64,000 bases of DNA from Defluviitaleaceae bacterium (GTDB taxonomy: Bacteria > Bacillota > Clostridia > Lachnospirales > WQUN01). The stretch covers positions 124,001-188,000 of the forward strand of contig WQZS01000001.1 of assembly GCA_009780585.1 (NCBI GenBank). The letters are read 5' to 3'. Below, in pieces: positions 1-9,469 of this stretch. A model generated the notes under the pieces. The model made no database searches, was not told where the DNA came from, and was given only the letters and a program-made list of their open reading frames with translations. How positions within the stretch are numbered: the stretch's first letter is position 1; each line of letters opens with the position of its first letter. The translations under genes were made by a program, and so were the position numbers.

Positions 1-958
1 TGCAAAGCACGAAATGCCCGGGGGAAACTTCGTGGTATTGGGGATCTTCCTCGTGAAGGCTCGCGTGGTGCCAAGGGATGCGCTCGGCGAAACGGCAGCC
101 CGACCGCGGGAGGTTTTGAAGGCTCGGAACGATGCCTTGGATCGTATGCAACCGCGCTTCCTCGGTTAACGCGCTTGGCATGGAGTTAAGCAGGGAACGG
201 GTATAAGGATGCAGGGGATTGGCGAACAACTCGAATACCGTCGCGATTTCCACAATCTGCCCGGCGTACATAACGGCTACGCGGTCGGCGATGTCGGCCA
301 CCACGCCCAGGTCGTGGGTAATCAACAACATACTGCCGCCCGTGCTTCCGCGCAGTTCGTCCAGCAAGTCCAATATCTGCGCTTGGATCGTCACGTCCAG
401 CGCGGTCGTGGGTTCGTCGGCGATAATGATTTCGGGCTTGGCGGCGATGGCCATGGCGATCATGGCGCGTTGGCGCATCCCGCCGGACAATTCATGCGGG
501 AATTGGTCATAGGTAAGCGCGGGGTTGACCATGCCTACCTGATCCAATAATTCCAGCGTGCGCGATTTTTTTTCGGAACGGTTCATATTCGTGTGGTAGG
601 TGAGGGTTTCCTCAATTTGCGCGCCCACGCGCATGAGGGGGTTCATGGCGGTAAGCGGGTCCTGGAAGATCATGCCGATGCTCCCGCCCCGTATCTTGTT
701 GATTTCGGGCAGGGTCATGGTCAGCAGGTTTTTGCCTTCGTACAGCACTTCCCCTTCGCAGCGGGTGTAGTTCATATTGTGTAAACGGGTAATGGAAAGG
801 GCCATAGCGGATTTGCCGCAGCCCGACTCGCCTACCAAGGCGAAGACTTCGTTTTTATAGATATCCAAATTAACGCCGTCAACGGCCGCGTAATATTCGC
901 CTTCCACGCGGAAGGATGTCCGTAAGTCTTTTACTTGCAACAATACGTCCTGCGCCAT
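1..958 (-). CDS. oppD: Oligopeptide/dipeptide ABC transporter ATP-binding protein (3' end beyond window)
   Basis: This is an ATPase subunit that powers peptide import through an Opp/Dpp-type ABC transporter on the inner face of the membrane. Translating leftward from the ATG at 958 gives [16 protein letters not shown], a Walker A motif GESGCGKS, the ABC signature LSGGMRQR and a Walker B stretch ending ADEPTTALD. The C-terminus has the oligopeptide-transporter extension ([13 protein letters not shown]) that typifies OppD/DppD. About 319 codons are visible against a usual 320-340, so only the last few residues should lie outside. The permease and binding-protein genes are not visible, so the substrate is inferred from the family only. 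Confidence 0.9.
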   Translation of the reverse strand, partial: MAQDVLLQVKDLRTSFRVEGEYYAAVDGVNLDIYKNEVFALVGESGCGKSAMALSITRLHNMNYTRCEGEVLYEGKNLLTMTLPEINKIRGGSIGMIFQDPLTAMNPLMRVGAQIEETLTYHTNMNRSEKKSRTLELLDQVGMVNPALTYDQFPHELSGGMRQRAMIAMAIAAKPEIIIADEPTTALDVTIQAQILDLLDELRGSTGGSMLLITHDLGVVADIADRVAVMYAGQIVEIATVFELFANPLHPYTRSLLNSMPSALTEEARLHTIQGIVPSLQNLPRSGCRFAERIPWHHASLHEEDPQYHEVSPGHFVLC

Positions 959-1067
959 CACCGACACCGACCTTGATTATGTATTTCCGCGCATTTTACT
1001 TTGGATTCGGTAAATTGTCTATTTTTCGCGGACCACCTTTAGACCGTCCGCCGCTGTCATTTTATAT

Positions 1068-1118
1068 AAAAAAACAACCTTATACGCGTTGTTTATTGGC
1101 ATAACGCATAAGGCTGTT
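1068..1118 (-). terminator. Intrinsic terminator downstream of the DUF445 gene
   Basis: Read leftward, an imperfect inverted repeat (arms 1103-1118 and 1073-1090) forms a stem of about 15 bp and is followed at once by seven T residues (A run at 1068-1074 on the plus strand). It lies about 80 bp past the stop of the leftward gene ending at 1198. A weaker GGGG/CCCC hairpin with a T run sits closer to that stop (about 1166-1188). Confidence 0.6.
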
Positions 1119-1197
1119 AACAGCACATGATCGATCGCTTTATTTTACGGCTTGTCTTTTTATAAAAAAGGGGAGATAAGCCCCGCACCCTTTGTCA

Positions 1198-1854
1198 TTA
1201 TGCCGAAAGTAACGGAATCAACGTCAATAAACCGATCAAAAAACCGAATACGCCGCCCAACATGACGATGACCCTAAGCTCACGCCCCACCACGGACAGG
1301 ATCATCGCCTCCGCTTCGGCCACGTCGTACGCCGCCATCTTTTTTTCGACCATATCGGCGATGGGGATATTTTGGGCGACGGTAAACATTTTATCGCTTA
1401 ACAACGCCTGGTTAGATTCCTCGGACAAATATTTTACCAACCCCTCTTTGATGCTTGCGTACACCTTATCCTTGTTGACGAACATGGAGGCGAATCCGCT
1501 GACGTTTTCCTTCACGATATTACGCGTCAGCTCCGCCAGGTTCCTGTCCAGCTCGGGGAAGCGTTCGGACAGGTTTTTAATATTGTCAACGGCGTCGGCA
1601 AAAAACCGCTCGGGGTCAACCAACGATTGGGTCAGCACCTCGGGGGTCAACAGGTGTTTTTGTATCGCCTCACCCAGCTTGCGCCCCAGCTTCGCCTTCT
1701 CACGCGGGACCAAGCCCGGCGTAAAGGGTATACGCAGGCCGAACACGCGCTTTTCTTTATGCGGGCGGAACAGCATGACGATCGCGATCCAGTTGGTCGA
1801 AAACGCGATGATTGCGCCCAATATCGGCGGCAACAGGTAGTTGAGAATATTCAT
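1198..1854 (-). CDS. DUF445 family membrane protein
   Basis: This 218-residue protein belongs by eye to the DUF445 (YheB-like) family, whose biochemical role is unknown. It starts with a hydrophobic segment (about residues 5-28, ending NWIAIVMLFRP) followed by the conserved IPFTPGLVPREKAKLGRKLG region. A second membrane segment closes the protein (about 193-216). The middle is helical and charged, so the protein probably presents a soluble helical domain between two membrane anchors. It is short compared with B. subtilis YheB. An AAGGA sequence lies about ten bases before the ATG. It is divergent from rsmA, with 35 bp between the two starts. Confidence 0.8.
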   Translation of the reverse strand: MNILNYLLPPILGAIIAFSTNWIAIVMLFRPHKEKRVFGLRIPFTPGLVPREKAKLGRKLGEAIQKHLLTPEVLTQSLVDPERFFADAVDNIKNLSERFPELDRNLAELTRNIVKENVSGFASMFVNKDKVYASIKEGLVKYLSEESNQALLSDKMFTVAQNIPIADMVEKKMAAYDVAEAEAMILSVVGRELRVIVMLGGVFGFLIGLLTLIPLLSA

Positions 1855-1877
1855 GATGTATATGTCCTTTTATATAG

Positions 1878-1883
1878 TATAAT
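1878..1883 (+). promoter_or_regulatory. -10 element placed for a leaderless rsmA transcript
   Basis: A perfect TATAAT lies six bases before the rsmA ATG at 1890, which would place transcription initiation at or next to the start codon. No Shine-Dalgarno sequence precedes that ATG and no clear -35 box is visible at 16-18 bp. Confidence 0.45.
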
Positions 1884-1889
1884 CGCGTT

Positions 1890-2741
1890 ATGATAAGCGT
1901 ACGCACGATATTAACACGCCACAACCTGGCCCCGAAGAAAAAATGGGGGCAGAACTTCCTCGTTGACGGTCATGTGCTGCAAAAAATCATTGACGCCGCT
2001 TCGCCCGAGCCGGGGGATTGCGTGTTGGAGGTCGGCCCCGGTTTGGGCGCGTTGACGCAGGGGCTTGTCAATGCCGCAGGTAAGGTGCTGGCCGTCGAAT
2101 TGGACAAGGGCTTGGTCGATTTCCTGTCCGTCGAGTTCCACAAGCATATTCAAGCGGAAATACTTGAAATCGTACAGGGCGACATCCTCAAGCAGGACAT
2201 ACCCGCGTTGCTCGCGCCGTACCGCCACATGCGGTTAAAAGCCGTGGCCAACCTTCCCTATTATATAACAACCCCCGCCATCATGCGGTTGCTTGAATGT
2301 GGCGTTCTCTTCGAATCCGTTACCGTCATGGTGCAAAAGGAAGTCGCCCGACGCATGGGCGCGGCCCCGGGGACCAAGGACTACGGTTCGCTTTCCCTCG
2401 CCGTCGCGTACCATGCCGAAGCGGAAATCGTCGCCAACGTTCCTGCCAACGTCTTCGTCCCCCGCCCCGAAGTGGATTCGGCGGTGGTTCGTTTAAGGAT
2501 GCATCCCGAGCCGCCCGTTTCCGCGGATAAGGCGTTGCTTTTTAAGGTTATCCACGCCGCGTTCGCGCAGCGCCGCAAGACGCTGGTCAATGCCTTGTTC
2601 GCCGCCGGATTGGGCGAAAGCAAGGAAGAGCTGGCCCACTTGCTTACGGCGTGCGGCCTCCGGGCGGATATACGGGGCGAGGCGTTGGATATTTACGGGT
2701 TTTCACGGATCGCGGGGGAAATCGGGGTTAGGGGTTCGTAG
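1890..2741 (+). CDS. rsmA: 16S rRNA dimethyladenosine transferase RsmA/KsgA
   Basis: RsmA uses S-adenosylmethionine to dimethylate two adjacent adenines near the 3' end of 16S rRNA during small-subunit maturation. The 283-residue length is normal. The N-terminal KKKWGQNFLVD motif, the SAM-binding EVGPGLGALT motif (about residues 47-56) and the catalytic NLPYYIT motif (about 118-124) are all present. The C-terminal rRNA-binding domain contains the expected AFAQRRKTL segment. The last residues (IGVRGS) run into a degenerate GTTCGGG repeat and look less conserved. There is no ribosome binding site before the ATG; see the promoter note. Confidence 0.96.
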   Translation: MISVRTILTRHNLAPKKKWGQNFLVDGHVLQKIIDAASPEPGDCVLEVGPGLGALTQGLVNAAGKVLAVELDKGLVDFLSVEFHKHIQAEILEIVQGDILKQDIPALLAPYRHMRLKAVANLPYYITTPAIMRLLECGVLFESVTVMVQKEVARRMGAAPGTKDYGSLSLAVAYHAEAEIVANVPANVFVPRPEVDSAVVRLRMHPEPPVSADKALLFKVIHAAFAQRRKTLVNALFAAGLGESKEELAHLLTACGLRADIRGEALDIYGFSRIAGEIGVRGS

Positions 2742-2759
2742 TTCGGGGTTCGGGGTTGG
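2723..2759 (+). repeat. Degenerate short tandem repeat at the end of rsmA
   Basis: Several imperfect copies of a GGGTTCGG/GTTCGGGG unit run through the last codons and stop of rsmA and into the gap before the TraX-like gene. It may be a slippage-generated microsatellite that replaced the original 3' end of rsmA. Confidence 0.5.
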
Positions 2760-2792
2760 AAACTCGAAATTAAAAAGCATAACGGGGGTTTC

Positions 2793-3515
2793 ATGTCGTC
2801 CTTTATTATTAAAATTATTGCCGTATCCGCTATGCTTCTTGACCATACGCGGCTGGTTTTCCCCGATGTATTCCCTTTATGGTTTCGGGTAGTCGGGCGT
2901 TTGGCGTTCCCATTGTTTGCTTATTTAATCGCGGAGGGCTTCCGTCATACCCGTTCGCCGGAACGGTTCCTTTCGCGGCTGCTTTTGTTCGCCGTTATTT
3001 CCGAACCGTTTTTCCGATATGCCTTCGCGGACGCGATTGGGGTGAATACGTTCGGCTTCGTCAGTTTCGCGAATGTCTTCTTTACGCTTTTCCTTGGCGG
3101 CACCGCCATCTTCGCTTATAGATACGTGATGGATAGGTGGAATGTCGCTTCCTTGGCTATTTTGCCCGCGGCGGTGTGCGTGTTCCTCGGCGGGTTCCTT
3201 TCCGTGGACTACAGTTGGAAGGGCGTCCTTTTTATCTTCGCCATGTACGCCGTAAAAAAGACACATACCCGCTTGGTGGTGATGGCGGGGATGTGCCTGT
3301 TGATTTGGTTGCCTGTATTCGTGATTGCTTTTACGGGGGGTGTTGGTGCCGTTACCGGCACAAATTACGCGATGATTGCCGCGACGCTTCTTACTGTACC
3401 GCTGGCCGCAAGTTACAACGGCAAACGGGGTTATCCGATGAAGTGGTTCTTTTATGCTTTTTATCCCGTGCATTTGGCGGGGTTTGGCGGGGTTTTTTTG
3501 TTACTTGCAACCTAA
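2793..3515 (+). CDS. TraX-like polytopic membrane protein
   Basis: This 240-residue protein resembles the TraX family, known from F-pilin N-acetylation but widespread in Firmicutes chromosomes with unknown targets. Supporting signs are the opening hydrophobic run with [11 protein letters not shown], the segment [17 protein letters not shown] typical of the family, the [10 protein letters not shown] stretch near residue 72, and a C-terminal [10 protein letters not shown] motif. Seven or so hydrophobic segments are visible. It follows rsmA by about 50 bp and its end overlaps the end of convergent uvrA by four bases. Substrate and link to the pilus genes farther along are unknown. Confidence 0.8.
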   Translation: MSSFIIKIIAVSAMLLDHTRLVFPDVFPLWFRVVGRLAFPLFAYLIAEGFRHTRSPERFLSRLLLFAVISEPFFRYAFADAIGVNTFGFVSFANVFFTLFLGGTAIFAYRYVMDRWNVASLAILPAAVCVFLGGFLSVDYSWKGVLFIFAMYAVKKTHTRLVVMAGMCLLIWLPVFVIAFTGGVGAVTGTNYAMIAATLLTVPLAASYNGKRGYPMKWFFYAFYPVHLAGFGGVFLLLAT

Positions 3516-6409
3516 CCCAGCATCGGCTTTAGGAACAATCCCGTAAACGACCCCTCGCACGCCGCTACGTCCTCGGGTGTGCCGCAGATCACGACTTGGC
3601 CGCCCGCGCCGCCGCCTTCGGGGCCCAGGTCGATGATGTAGTCCGCCGTTTTGATCACGTCCAGGTTATGCTCGATGACGACGACGGTATTGCCCCAATC
3701 GGTGAGTTGCTGCAAGATGGCGATGAGCTTGTGCACATCGGCGGCGTGCAAGCCGGTGGTGGGCTCGTCCAGCACGTAGAGGGTCTTGCCCGTGGCGCGG
3801 CGCGAAAGTTCGGTGGCGAGCTTTACGCGTTGGGCTTCGCCGCCGGATAGGGTGGTGGACGATTGGCCGAGCCGCACGTAGGAAAGCCCCACATCGAAGA
3901 GGGTTTGTAATTTTTCCCGCAGGCGCGGAAGGCTGTCGAAGAATTCGAGCGCGGCTTCGACGGTCAAATCCAATACGTCAGAGATATTTTTCCCCTTATA
4001 TTTTACCTCGAGCGTTTCCCGATTGTACCGTTTGCCGTGGCAAACCTCACAGGGGACGTATACGTCGGGCAGGAAATGCATTTCGATCTTGATAATCCCG
4101 TCGCCCGAGCACGCCTCGCACCGGCCGCCCTTCACGTTGAAGGAGAAGCGGCCTTTTTGGTAGCCGCGTATCTTAGCCTCGGGGGTTTGGGAAAATACGT
4201 CGCGCACCAAGTCAAACAAGCCCGTATAGGTCGCGGGGTTGGAACGGGGCGTGCGCCCGATGGGGCTTTGGTCGATGTTGATGATTTTATCCAGCCATTC
4301 CAAGCCCAACACGTCGGTGTGCTTACCGGGCTTGATGCGCGCGCGGTTGAGGTCGCGCGCGAGGCGTTTGTATAATACTTCATTGATTAATGAACTCTTG
4401 CCCGAACCGCTGACCCCCGTCACGCAGGTGAACACGCCGATGGGGATGATTACGTCGATATCCTTTAGGTTATTTTCCGCCGCGCCTTTGATTTGCAGGG
4501 CGTTGCCTGTGATAGGGCGGCGCATTGCGGGCGTTTCGATGCGTTTTTTACCGCTTAAGTATTGGCCCGTGATGCTGTCCTTGCATTTAATCAAGCCCTT
4601 CACGTCGCCGCTGTAGACGATTTGCCCGCCGTGTATGCCCGCGTACGGGCCGATGTCCACGATATAATCCGCCGCGTGCATGGTGTCGGCGTCGTGCTCC
4701 ACGACGATGAGCGTGTTGCCGATATCCGTCAAATGGCGCAGGGTTTTGAGCAGACGGGCGTTGTCACGCTGGTGCAAGCCGATCGAAGGCTCGTCCAGGA
4801 TGTACACCACGCCTACCAAGCCCGAACCGATTTGCGTCGCCAGCCGTATGCGCTGCGCTTCGCCGCCCGAAAGCGACCCCGCCGCCCGCGCCAGCGTGAG
4901 GTAATCCAGCCCCACGTCCATGAGGAAGCCCGTACGGGCGTGGATTTCCTTCAAAATCGGCCCGGCGATGATGAGCTGCGTTTCATTGAGTTTGAGCCGT
5001 TGGAAAAACGCGCGTACGTCGCCGATGGTCATATCGGTTACGGCGGAGATATTCGTCTCACCGATCGTGACGGCCAACACCTCTTTTTTAAGCCTTCGGC
5101 CGCCGCACGCCGGGCATTTGATCTGCGTCATCAGGGCTTCGTATTCCATACGCATGTAATTCGAGCTTGTTTCGCGGTAGCGCCGCCATTGGTTGTTGAT
5201 GATCCCTTCGTGGGTGTAGGGGTACGAGCGGTTTTGGCCGTCCTGGCCTACATAGGTGATCCGGAACGCTTCGCTTGAACCGTTCATGATAACGTCCCGT
5301 ACTTCTTCCGAAAGCTCGCCGTACGGGGTATCCAAGTTAAACTTAAACGCTTCCGCCAACGCCGCGAAGATGGCGCGGGAACTTGAATTCTCCGCTTTGA
5401 TGGCGTTCCAGCCCGGAGCGACGATCGCGCCTTGCGACAGGGACAACTGCGGGTTTGGGATAAGCAATTCGGGGTCGAAGATGAGCTTCATGCCCAGGCC
5501 CGAACATTCCGCGCACGCCCCCGCGGGATTGTTAAACGAAAAAGCGCGGGGTTCGATTTCGGTCAGGGATATACCGCAGTCGGTGCAGGCGAAGTTCGCG
5601 CTGAAGACAAGGTCGTTTACAGACGGGGAAGGGGGGGAGTCGCGGCGAGCGGATTCGCCTTCAAGTGAACGCGAACCGTCAACCCCGCCATCCGCTACCG
5701 CTATCACGACCAGCCCGCCGGATAACAGCATCGCGGCCTCGATGGATTCGCTCAAACGCTGCTGTATCCCCGCGCGCGCCACCAGCCTGTCCACCACGAT
5801 TTCGACCGTATGCTTCTTGTTCTTTTCCAAGTCGGGCGTTTCGCCGAGGTCGTACACCTCGCCGTCGATACGCGCCCGCACGTAGCCGTTGCGCCGCGCG
5901 TCCTCCAGGAGTTTGGTATGTTCGCCCTTACGCTCGCGCACCACGGGGGCCAGCACTTGCAAGCGCGTCCCCTCCCCCAGCGCGGATACGCGATCCACGA
6001 TTTGGTCCACGGTTTGCTTTTCCACTACTTTGCCGCAATCGGGGCAATGGGGAACCCCCACCCGGGCGAACAACAGGCGGAGATAGTCGTATATCTCCGT
6101 TACCGTGCCCACCGTGGAGCGGGGGTTTTGGCTGGTGGTTTTTTGGTCTATGGAAATGGCGGGCGAAAGCCCCTCGATCACATCTACGTCGGGTTTTTCC
6201 ATCTGTCCGAGGAATTGCCGCGCGTACGCGGAGAGGGACTCCACGTACCGCCGCTGCCCTTCGGCGTAGATCGTATCAAATGCCAGCGACGTCTTGCCCG
6301 AACCGCTGAGCCCGGTAAACACGACCATCCGGTCGCGCGGTATGGTCAAGTCGATGTTCTTAAGGTTATGGCTGCGTGCGCCCTTGATGGTGATGACGTT
6401 CCTGTCCAT
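3512..6409 (-). CDS. uvrA: Excinuclease ABC subunit A (UvrA)
   Basis: UvrA is the damage-sensing ABC ATPase of nucleotide excision repair and loads UvrB on damaged DNA. The 965-residue protein has two nucleotide-binding modules: Walker [13 protein letters not shown] near residue 32 and [13 protein letters not shown] in the second half, each with an LSGGEAQR signature. The two zinc-module regions show CTDC...CAEC and CEAC...CEVC pairs. An insert of about 20 residues ([21 protein letters not shown], roughly 243-263) just before the first zinc module is unusual. A GAGAGGAG ribosome binding site sits before the ATG. uvrB is not in the window. Its 3' end overlaps the convergent TraX-like gene. Confidence 0.98.
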   Translation of the reverse strand: MDRNVITIKGARSHNLKNIDLTIPRDRMVVFTGLSGSGKTSLAFDTIYAEGQRRYVESLSAYARQFLGQMEKPDVDVIEGLSPAISIDQKTTSQNPRSTVGTVTEIYDYLRLLFARVGVPHCPDCGKVVEKQTVDQIVDRVSALGEGTRLQVLAPVVRERKGEHTKLLEDARRNGYVRARIDGEVYDLGETPDLEKNKKHTVEIVVDRLVARAGIQQRLSESIEAAMLLSGGLVVIAVADGGVDGSRSLEGESARRDSPPSPSVNDLVFSANFACTDCGISLTEIEPRAFSFNNPAGACAECSGLGMKLIFDPELLIPNPQLSLSQGAIVAPGWNAIKAENSSSRAIFAALAEAFKFNLDTPYGELSEEVRDVIMNGSSEAFRITYVGQDGQNRSYPYTHEGIINNQWRRYRETSSNYMRMEYEALMTQIKCPACGGRRLKKEVLAVTIGETNISAVTDMTIGDVRAFFQRLKLNETQLIIAGPILKEIHARTGFLMDVGLDYLTLARAAGSLSGGEAQRIRLATQIGSGLVGVVYILDEPSIGLHQRDNARLLKTLRHLTDIGNTLIVVEHDADTMHAADYIVDIGPYAGIHGGQIVYSGDVKGLIKCKDSITGQYLSGKKRIETPAMRRPITGNALQIKGAAENNLKDIDVIIPIGVFTCVTGVSGSGKSSLINEVLYKRLARDLNRARIKPGKHTDVLGLEWLDKIINIDQSPIGRTPRSNPATYTGLFDLVRDVFSQTPEAKIRGYQKGRFSFNVKGGRCEACSGDGIIKIEMHFLPDVYVPCEVCHGKRYNRETLEVKYKGKNISDVLDLTVEAALEFFDSLPRLREKLQTLFDVGLSYVRLGQSSTTLSGGEAQRVKLATELSRRATGKTLYVLDEPTTGLHAADVHKLIAILQQLTDWGNTVVVIEHNLDVIKTADYIIDLGPEGGGAGGQVVICGTPEDVAACEGSFTGLFLKPMLG

Positions 6410-6437
6410 GCGCGTATGCTCCTCTCAAATCGAACAT

Positions 6438-6466
6438 ACTATACAGCATGGACCATTCGTTTGCAA
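6438..6466 (-). promoter_or_regulatory. uvrA promoter
   Basis: On the minus strand TTGCAA (6461-6466), a 17-bp spacer and TATAGT (6438-6443) form a good housekeeping promoter about 30 bp before the uvrA start. Two partial LexA-like elements, CGAACATA at 6431-6438 and GGAACAAATATTCT just upstream of the -35, flank it, but neither is a full operator. Confidence 0.7.
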
Positions 6467-6484
6467 GAATATTTGTTCCCGTTT

Positions 6485-6511
6485 AACTTGTCCTCCAATG
6501 GGGGACAAGTT
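6485..6511. repeat. Inverted repeat upstream of the uvrA promoter
   Basis: A perfect 9-bp inverted repeat, AACTTGTCC (6485-6493) and GGACAAGTT (6503-6511), is separated by nine bases and lies about 20 bp upstream of the uvrA -35 box. It could be an operator or a small hairpin; no T run follows on either strand. Confidence 0.5.
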
Positions 6512-6917
6512 GGTTTACATTTATTTGTACATCCTGCCGATTATATGGTAATATATCTCCGCAATAAGGAAACGCAGTAATCGTGTTGTGTTTGGCGACA
6601 CCGCACGATGAAGTGTAGGGATTTGTAGCATCACCTAACACACAGGCCAACGGCCCTACTGCGCAGCAACAACCTTAACATTTTTCTCCCTTTATTTCAA
6701 CGATTTCGTTGCATGGGTGCGTTACGGTTTGGTTGTTTGCGGCATGGGTTCGCGGGCACTTTCGACTCGATTGGATAGGGTGTGTGGGTGGTGGCAGGTA
6801 ACTGCCGTTCCTACGCACCATTTTTTTGACCGGCGCACGCGGGGAGGTTAGGACCCCCTCCTCCCTGCCGCCGGATTTTTATTTGTAGGGGAATGATCGG
6901 GGGCGTCGGCGCATCCT
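6512..6917. other. Intergenic region without a recognisable gene
   Basis: About 400 bp between uvrA and the solute-binding protein hold no convincing reading frame. A GC-rich hairpin (arms CCGGCG at 6830-6835 and CGCCGG at 6869-6874) is followed by ATTTTTATTT on the plus strand, but no rightward gene precedes it. Several short GTAGGG/CCCTAC-type inverted pieces suggest old intergenic repeats. Confidence 0.5.
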
Positions 6918-8300
6918 TTATCGTCCTTCCGCCAACAACGCGTTTACCCTTTCCTCCGCTTGGGTCAGCCCGACTTCCGCGGAGACGCCACCGTTAATCA
7001 TTGAATCCATCGATTCCAGCAATATCCCGCGGATGTTATCGGCCATTTCGTGCCGTACGCGGAAGAAGCCGTTGTCCGCCGAGGCGTGAATCCCCCGCGC
7101 GGAGGGGTTCAAATTAAAGAAACGGCTGTACATAAGCGAATCCAGCGCGGTTTGCGTCACGGGCACGGAATGGTTGGCGATGGCCCAACGCGCGGCGGCG
7201 TCCGTTTGCAAGGTGAAGCGCATAAAATCCCACGCCCCTACGCGCGCGTCGATGCCGTGGCTTACGTTTTCAAACATAACCAAATCGTAACCCGTCATTT
7301 CCGCCGCAAAGGAATCATGGGATTCGGGGACGCGCGCGGTACGCCAGTCGAACGCATCGTTCACCGCGCTTGCCACGCGCGGGATGTCGTCGGACCACCC
7401 GAAGAACATCGCGATTTCACCTCGGGCGAACGCGCCGTGCAAGGGCCCGCTGTCTTCGGCGGCGTACGCGTAGGGGCCGTTCGCCATATGGATGAGGGAT
7501 TCCATCGCGCGGATACCTTCCGCGGTAGCGAAAGCGGCACGCCCGGTTACGCTGTCAAAAAACGTCCCGCCGCGGCGAATGAGCAGCATTGCCCATTCCG
7601 AATCGAAGTCACCGCCGAAACCGATACCGCGGCGGCCGCCCGAATCCGTCAGCACACGCGCGGCCCGTTCCAAATCCTCCCACGTTTCGGGCGCGCGGAT
7701 AAAACCGTTCGCCGTTATTAAATCGCGATTATAGAAGAGTAGCCGTACATTCGCCGTAAACGGCAAGCTGTACCGAACGCCGTCATATACACCGACGGCA
7801 CGCAAGGCCCCAAAGATATCGTCAAATTCCTCTCGCGGCATCCCTACTTCCGGGGCGTTGACGAAGGGGTCAAGCGGCAGGAGCATAAGCGAAGCCCGAT
7901 AACGCAAAACGTCGGAAGCCGATGCGACGGCTACATGCGGGAGCGTCCCGCTGAAATCGCCGAGCATGATCTGCGCAGCCAGCATGGCGTAATTCCCGTG
8001 GTTTATTTCGTTTACCCGTATATAAGGTTGGAAGGCGTGGAACGCGTCCAACGTTTCTAATAAAGCATCCGATTGCGCGATGCCCGAAACGTGCCAAAAT
8101 TCGATTACGGCCTCCTCCCGTTCGCCGGTGACAAAACCGGGAATGGGTATCGTCGGGGAAGCGGTTTCCCTAGGGGCGGGCGCGGGCGTGTACATCCAGG
8201 GCATTTCGATGATCGGCGGATGGTCTTCTTCGTCCCGCCCGCAAGCCGTTACCGCTAACGCCGCGCAAAGGGCTGTTGCCCATATAATCCATTTCCTCAT
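6918..8300 (-). CDS. Extracellular solute-binding lipoprotein of an ABC importer
   Basis: This is probably the surface-anchored substrate-binding component of a carbohydrate-type ABC importer (SBP family 1/8). The N-terminus MRKWIIWATALCAALAVTAC is a lipoprotein signal with lipobox VTAC. The mature part carries the family pattern VIEFWHVSG, then a long alpha/beta body with LPFTANVRLLFYNRDL and MFFGWSDDIP. I chose the ATG at 8300, which has AGAGGG ten bases upstream; an in-frame ATG at 8321 lacks a ribosome binding site. No permease or ATPase gene adjoins it, which is unusual, so the transporter partner is unknown. The lipid-modifying enzyme gene lgt lies divergently next door. Confidence 0.85.
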   Translation of the reverse strand: MRKWIIWATALCAALAVTACGRDEEDHPPIIEMPWMYTPAPAPRETASPTIPIPGFVTGEREEAVIEFWHVSGIAQSDALLETLDAFHAFQPYIRVNEINHGNYAMLAAQIMLGDFSGTLPHVAVASASDVLRYRASLMLLPLDPFVNAPEVGMPREEFDDIFGALRAVGVYDGVRYSLPFTANVRLLFYNRDLITANGFIRAPETWEDLERAARVLTDSGGRRGIGFGGDFDSEWAMLLIRRGGTFFDSVTGRAAFATAEGIRAMESLIHMANGPYAYAAEDSGPLHGAFARGEIAMFFGWSDDIPRVASAVNDAFDWRTARVPESHDSFAAEMTGYDLVMFENVSHGIDARVGAWDFMRFTLQTDAAARWAIANHSVPVTQTALDSLMYSRFFNLNPSARGIHASADNGFFRVRHEMADNIRGILLESMDSMINGGVSAEVGLTQAEERVNALLAEGR

Positions 8301-8417
8301 GCTTGCGATTCCCTCTTTCATGACCGACCGCGTTTTTGATTAGCTATTAATGGAAATTATATCACAATCATGTTAATATGCGAAAAATCTACCGCATCCA
8401 AAGGAGGAGGCGCATCT

Positions 8418-9326
8418 ATGCCCCCCGATAACATTACCCCCGAAATTTGGTTCCCCAACTTAGGCTTTTACTTCGAACGCGTCCCGCGGCACTTCCTCAG
8501 CATCGGCGGCTTCGAAATCTACTGGTACGCCGTGATCATCGTCATCGGCATCATCGCCGCCGCGTGGCTCGGTATTTGGTGGGCGGGCAAGATCGGGCAA
8601 AACACCGACCACTATTACGAGTTGTTGCTGGTGGGCTTGGTCTTCGCCTTCATCGGCTTGCGTACGTATTATGTAATCTTCAATTGGGAAATCTTCAGCG
8701 GCCGCCCGTGGTATGAAATCGCTTTCGACTTGCGCGGCGGCGGGCTCGCGATCTACGGGGGCATCATCGGCGCGGCGTTGGCGGGGGTGTATGTATCGTG
8801 GCGCAGGCGCATCCCTTTCGGCTTGCTGGCTGACGTGGGCGTGCCCTCCATGCTGTTGGGGCAAATCATCGGGCGCTTCGGCAACTTCTTCAACGCGGAA
8901 GCCTTCGGCGGTTATACCGACAACCTGTTCGCCATGCGCATCCGCGTGGACCGCGCGGCGTACACCACGCCCGAATTGATGGAACGAGCCGTGACCGCCA
9001 ACGGCGCGACTTATATACAGGTGCATCCCACTTTTTTCTATGAGGCGGCGTTCAACCTCGTTTGGATGGCCATCTTGCTTTGGTACCGCCCGCGAAAGAA
9101 GTTCGACGGGGAAATCCTGTATCTCTATTTCCTCGGCTACGGCGTCGCCCGCTTTTTTATCGAGGGCTTGCGTACCGACCAGCTTCCCTTCTTCGGTACG
9201 GGCTGGGCCGCCAGCCAAGTTGTGTCGATCATGTTCGTCATCGCTTCGCTTGCCGCGCTGGTTGTCGGCCATATGCGCACGAAGAAGCCCGCCCCGGTAC
9301 GCAGACGGCGGAACCGGAAGCGGTAG
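8418..9326 (+). CDS. lgt: Prolipoprotein diacylglyceryl transferase
   Basis: Lgt moves a diacylglyceryl group from phosphatidylglycerol to the lipobox cysteine of prolipoproteins in the membrane. The protein has about seven hydrophobic segments and the signature GRFGNFFNAEAFG. The other family region, RTYYVIFNW followed by RGGGLAIYGGIIGA, is also present. It ends in a basic tail (RRRRNRKR). The ATG at 8418 is preferred because AAGGAGGAGG stands seven bases before it (8401-8410); an ATG-type start at 8370 would add 16 residues without a ribosome binding site. The product would process the neighbouring solute-binding lipoprotein among others. Confidence 0.96.
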   Translation: MPPDNITPEIWFPNLGFYFERVPRHFLSIGGFEIYWYAVIIVIGIIAAAWLGIWWAGKIGQNTDHYYELLLVGLVFAFIGLRTYYVIFNWEIFSGRPWYEIAFDLRGGGLAIYGGIIGAALAGVYVSWRRRIPFGLLADVGVPSMLLGQIIGRFGNFFNAEAFGGYTDNLFAMRIRVDRAAYTTPELMERAVTANGATYIQVHPTFFYEAAFNLVWMAILLWYRPRKKFDGEILYLYFLGYGVARFFIEGLRTDQLPFFGTGWAASQVVSIMFVIASLAALVVGHMRTKKPAPVRRRRNRKR

Positions 9327-9349
9327 AATTTAATCGTGAGGTGATTGGA

Positions 9350-9469
9350 ATGGAAACGGCGAAACTTTTTTACAGCAGCAACAGCCAAGCCGTACGCTTG
9401 CCGAAAGAATACCGTTTCGTATATTCATTGAAGATTGGACTATATAGCCGCTTCTTTCATACGCTTTAA
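9350..9469 (+). pseudogene. VapB-type antitoxin fragment
   Basis: The first 23 codons read METAKLFYSSNSQAVRLPKE and YRF, the hallmark N-terminus of VapB antitoxins with the AbrB/MazE-like DNA-binding fold. After that the frame continues with unrelated residues and stops at codon 40, overlapping the 3' end of recN by 30 bases. A GAGGTGAT ribosome binding site remains upstream. No toxin gene follows. It is best read as a vapB gene truncated by recombination at the recN end; translation of the 39-residue stub remains possible. Confidence 0.75.

Noticed and set aside
6425..6485. Possible LexA operator for uvrA
   Set aside because: Two half-site-like pieces flank the promoter, but neither completes the CGAAC-N4-GTTCG palindrome; each has several mismatches in the second half.
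4037..6580. Long plus-strand frames opposite uvrA
   Set aside because: They mirror a fully intact uvrA and contain no recognisable motifs.
6830..6885. Rightward intrinsic terminator
   Set aside because: The hairpin and T run are present, but no rightward transcript is expected to arrive there; both flanking genes run leftward.
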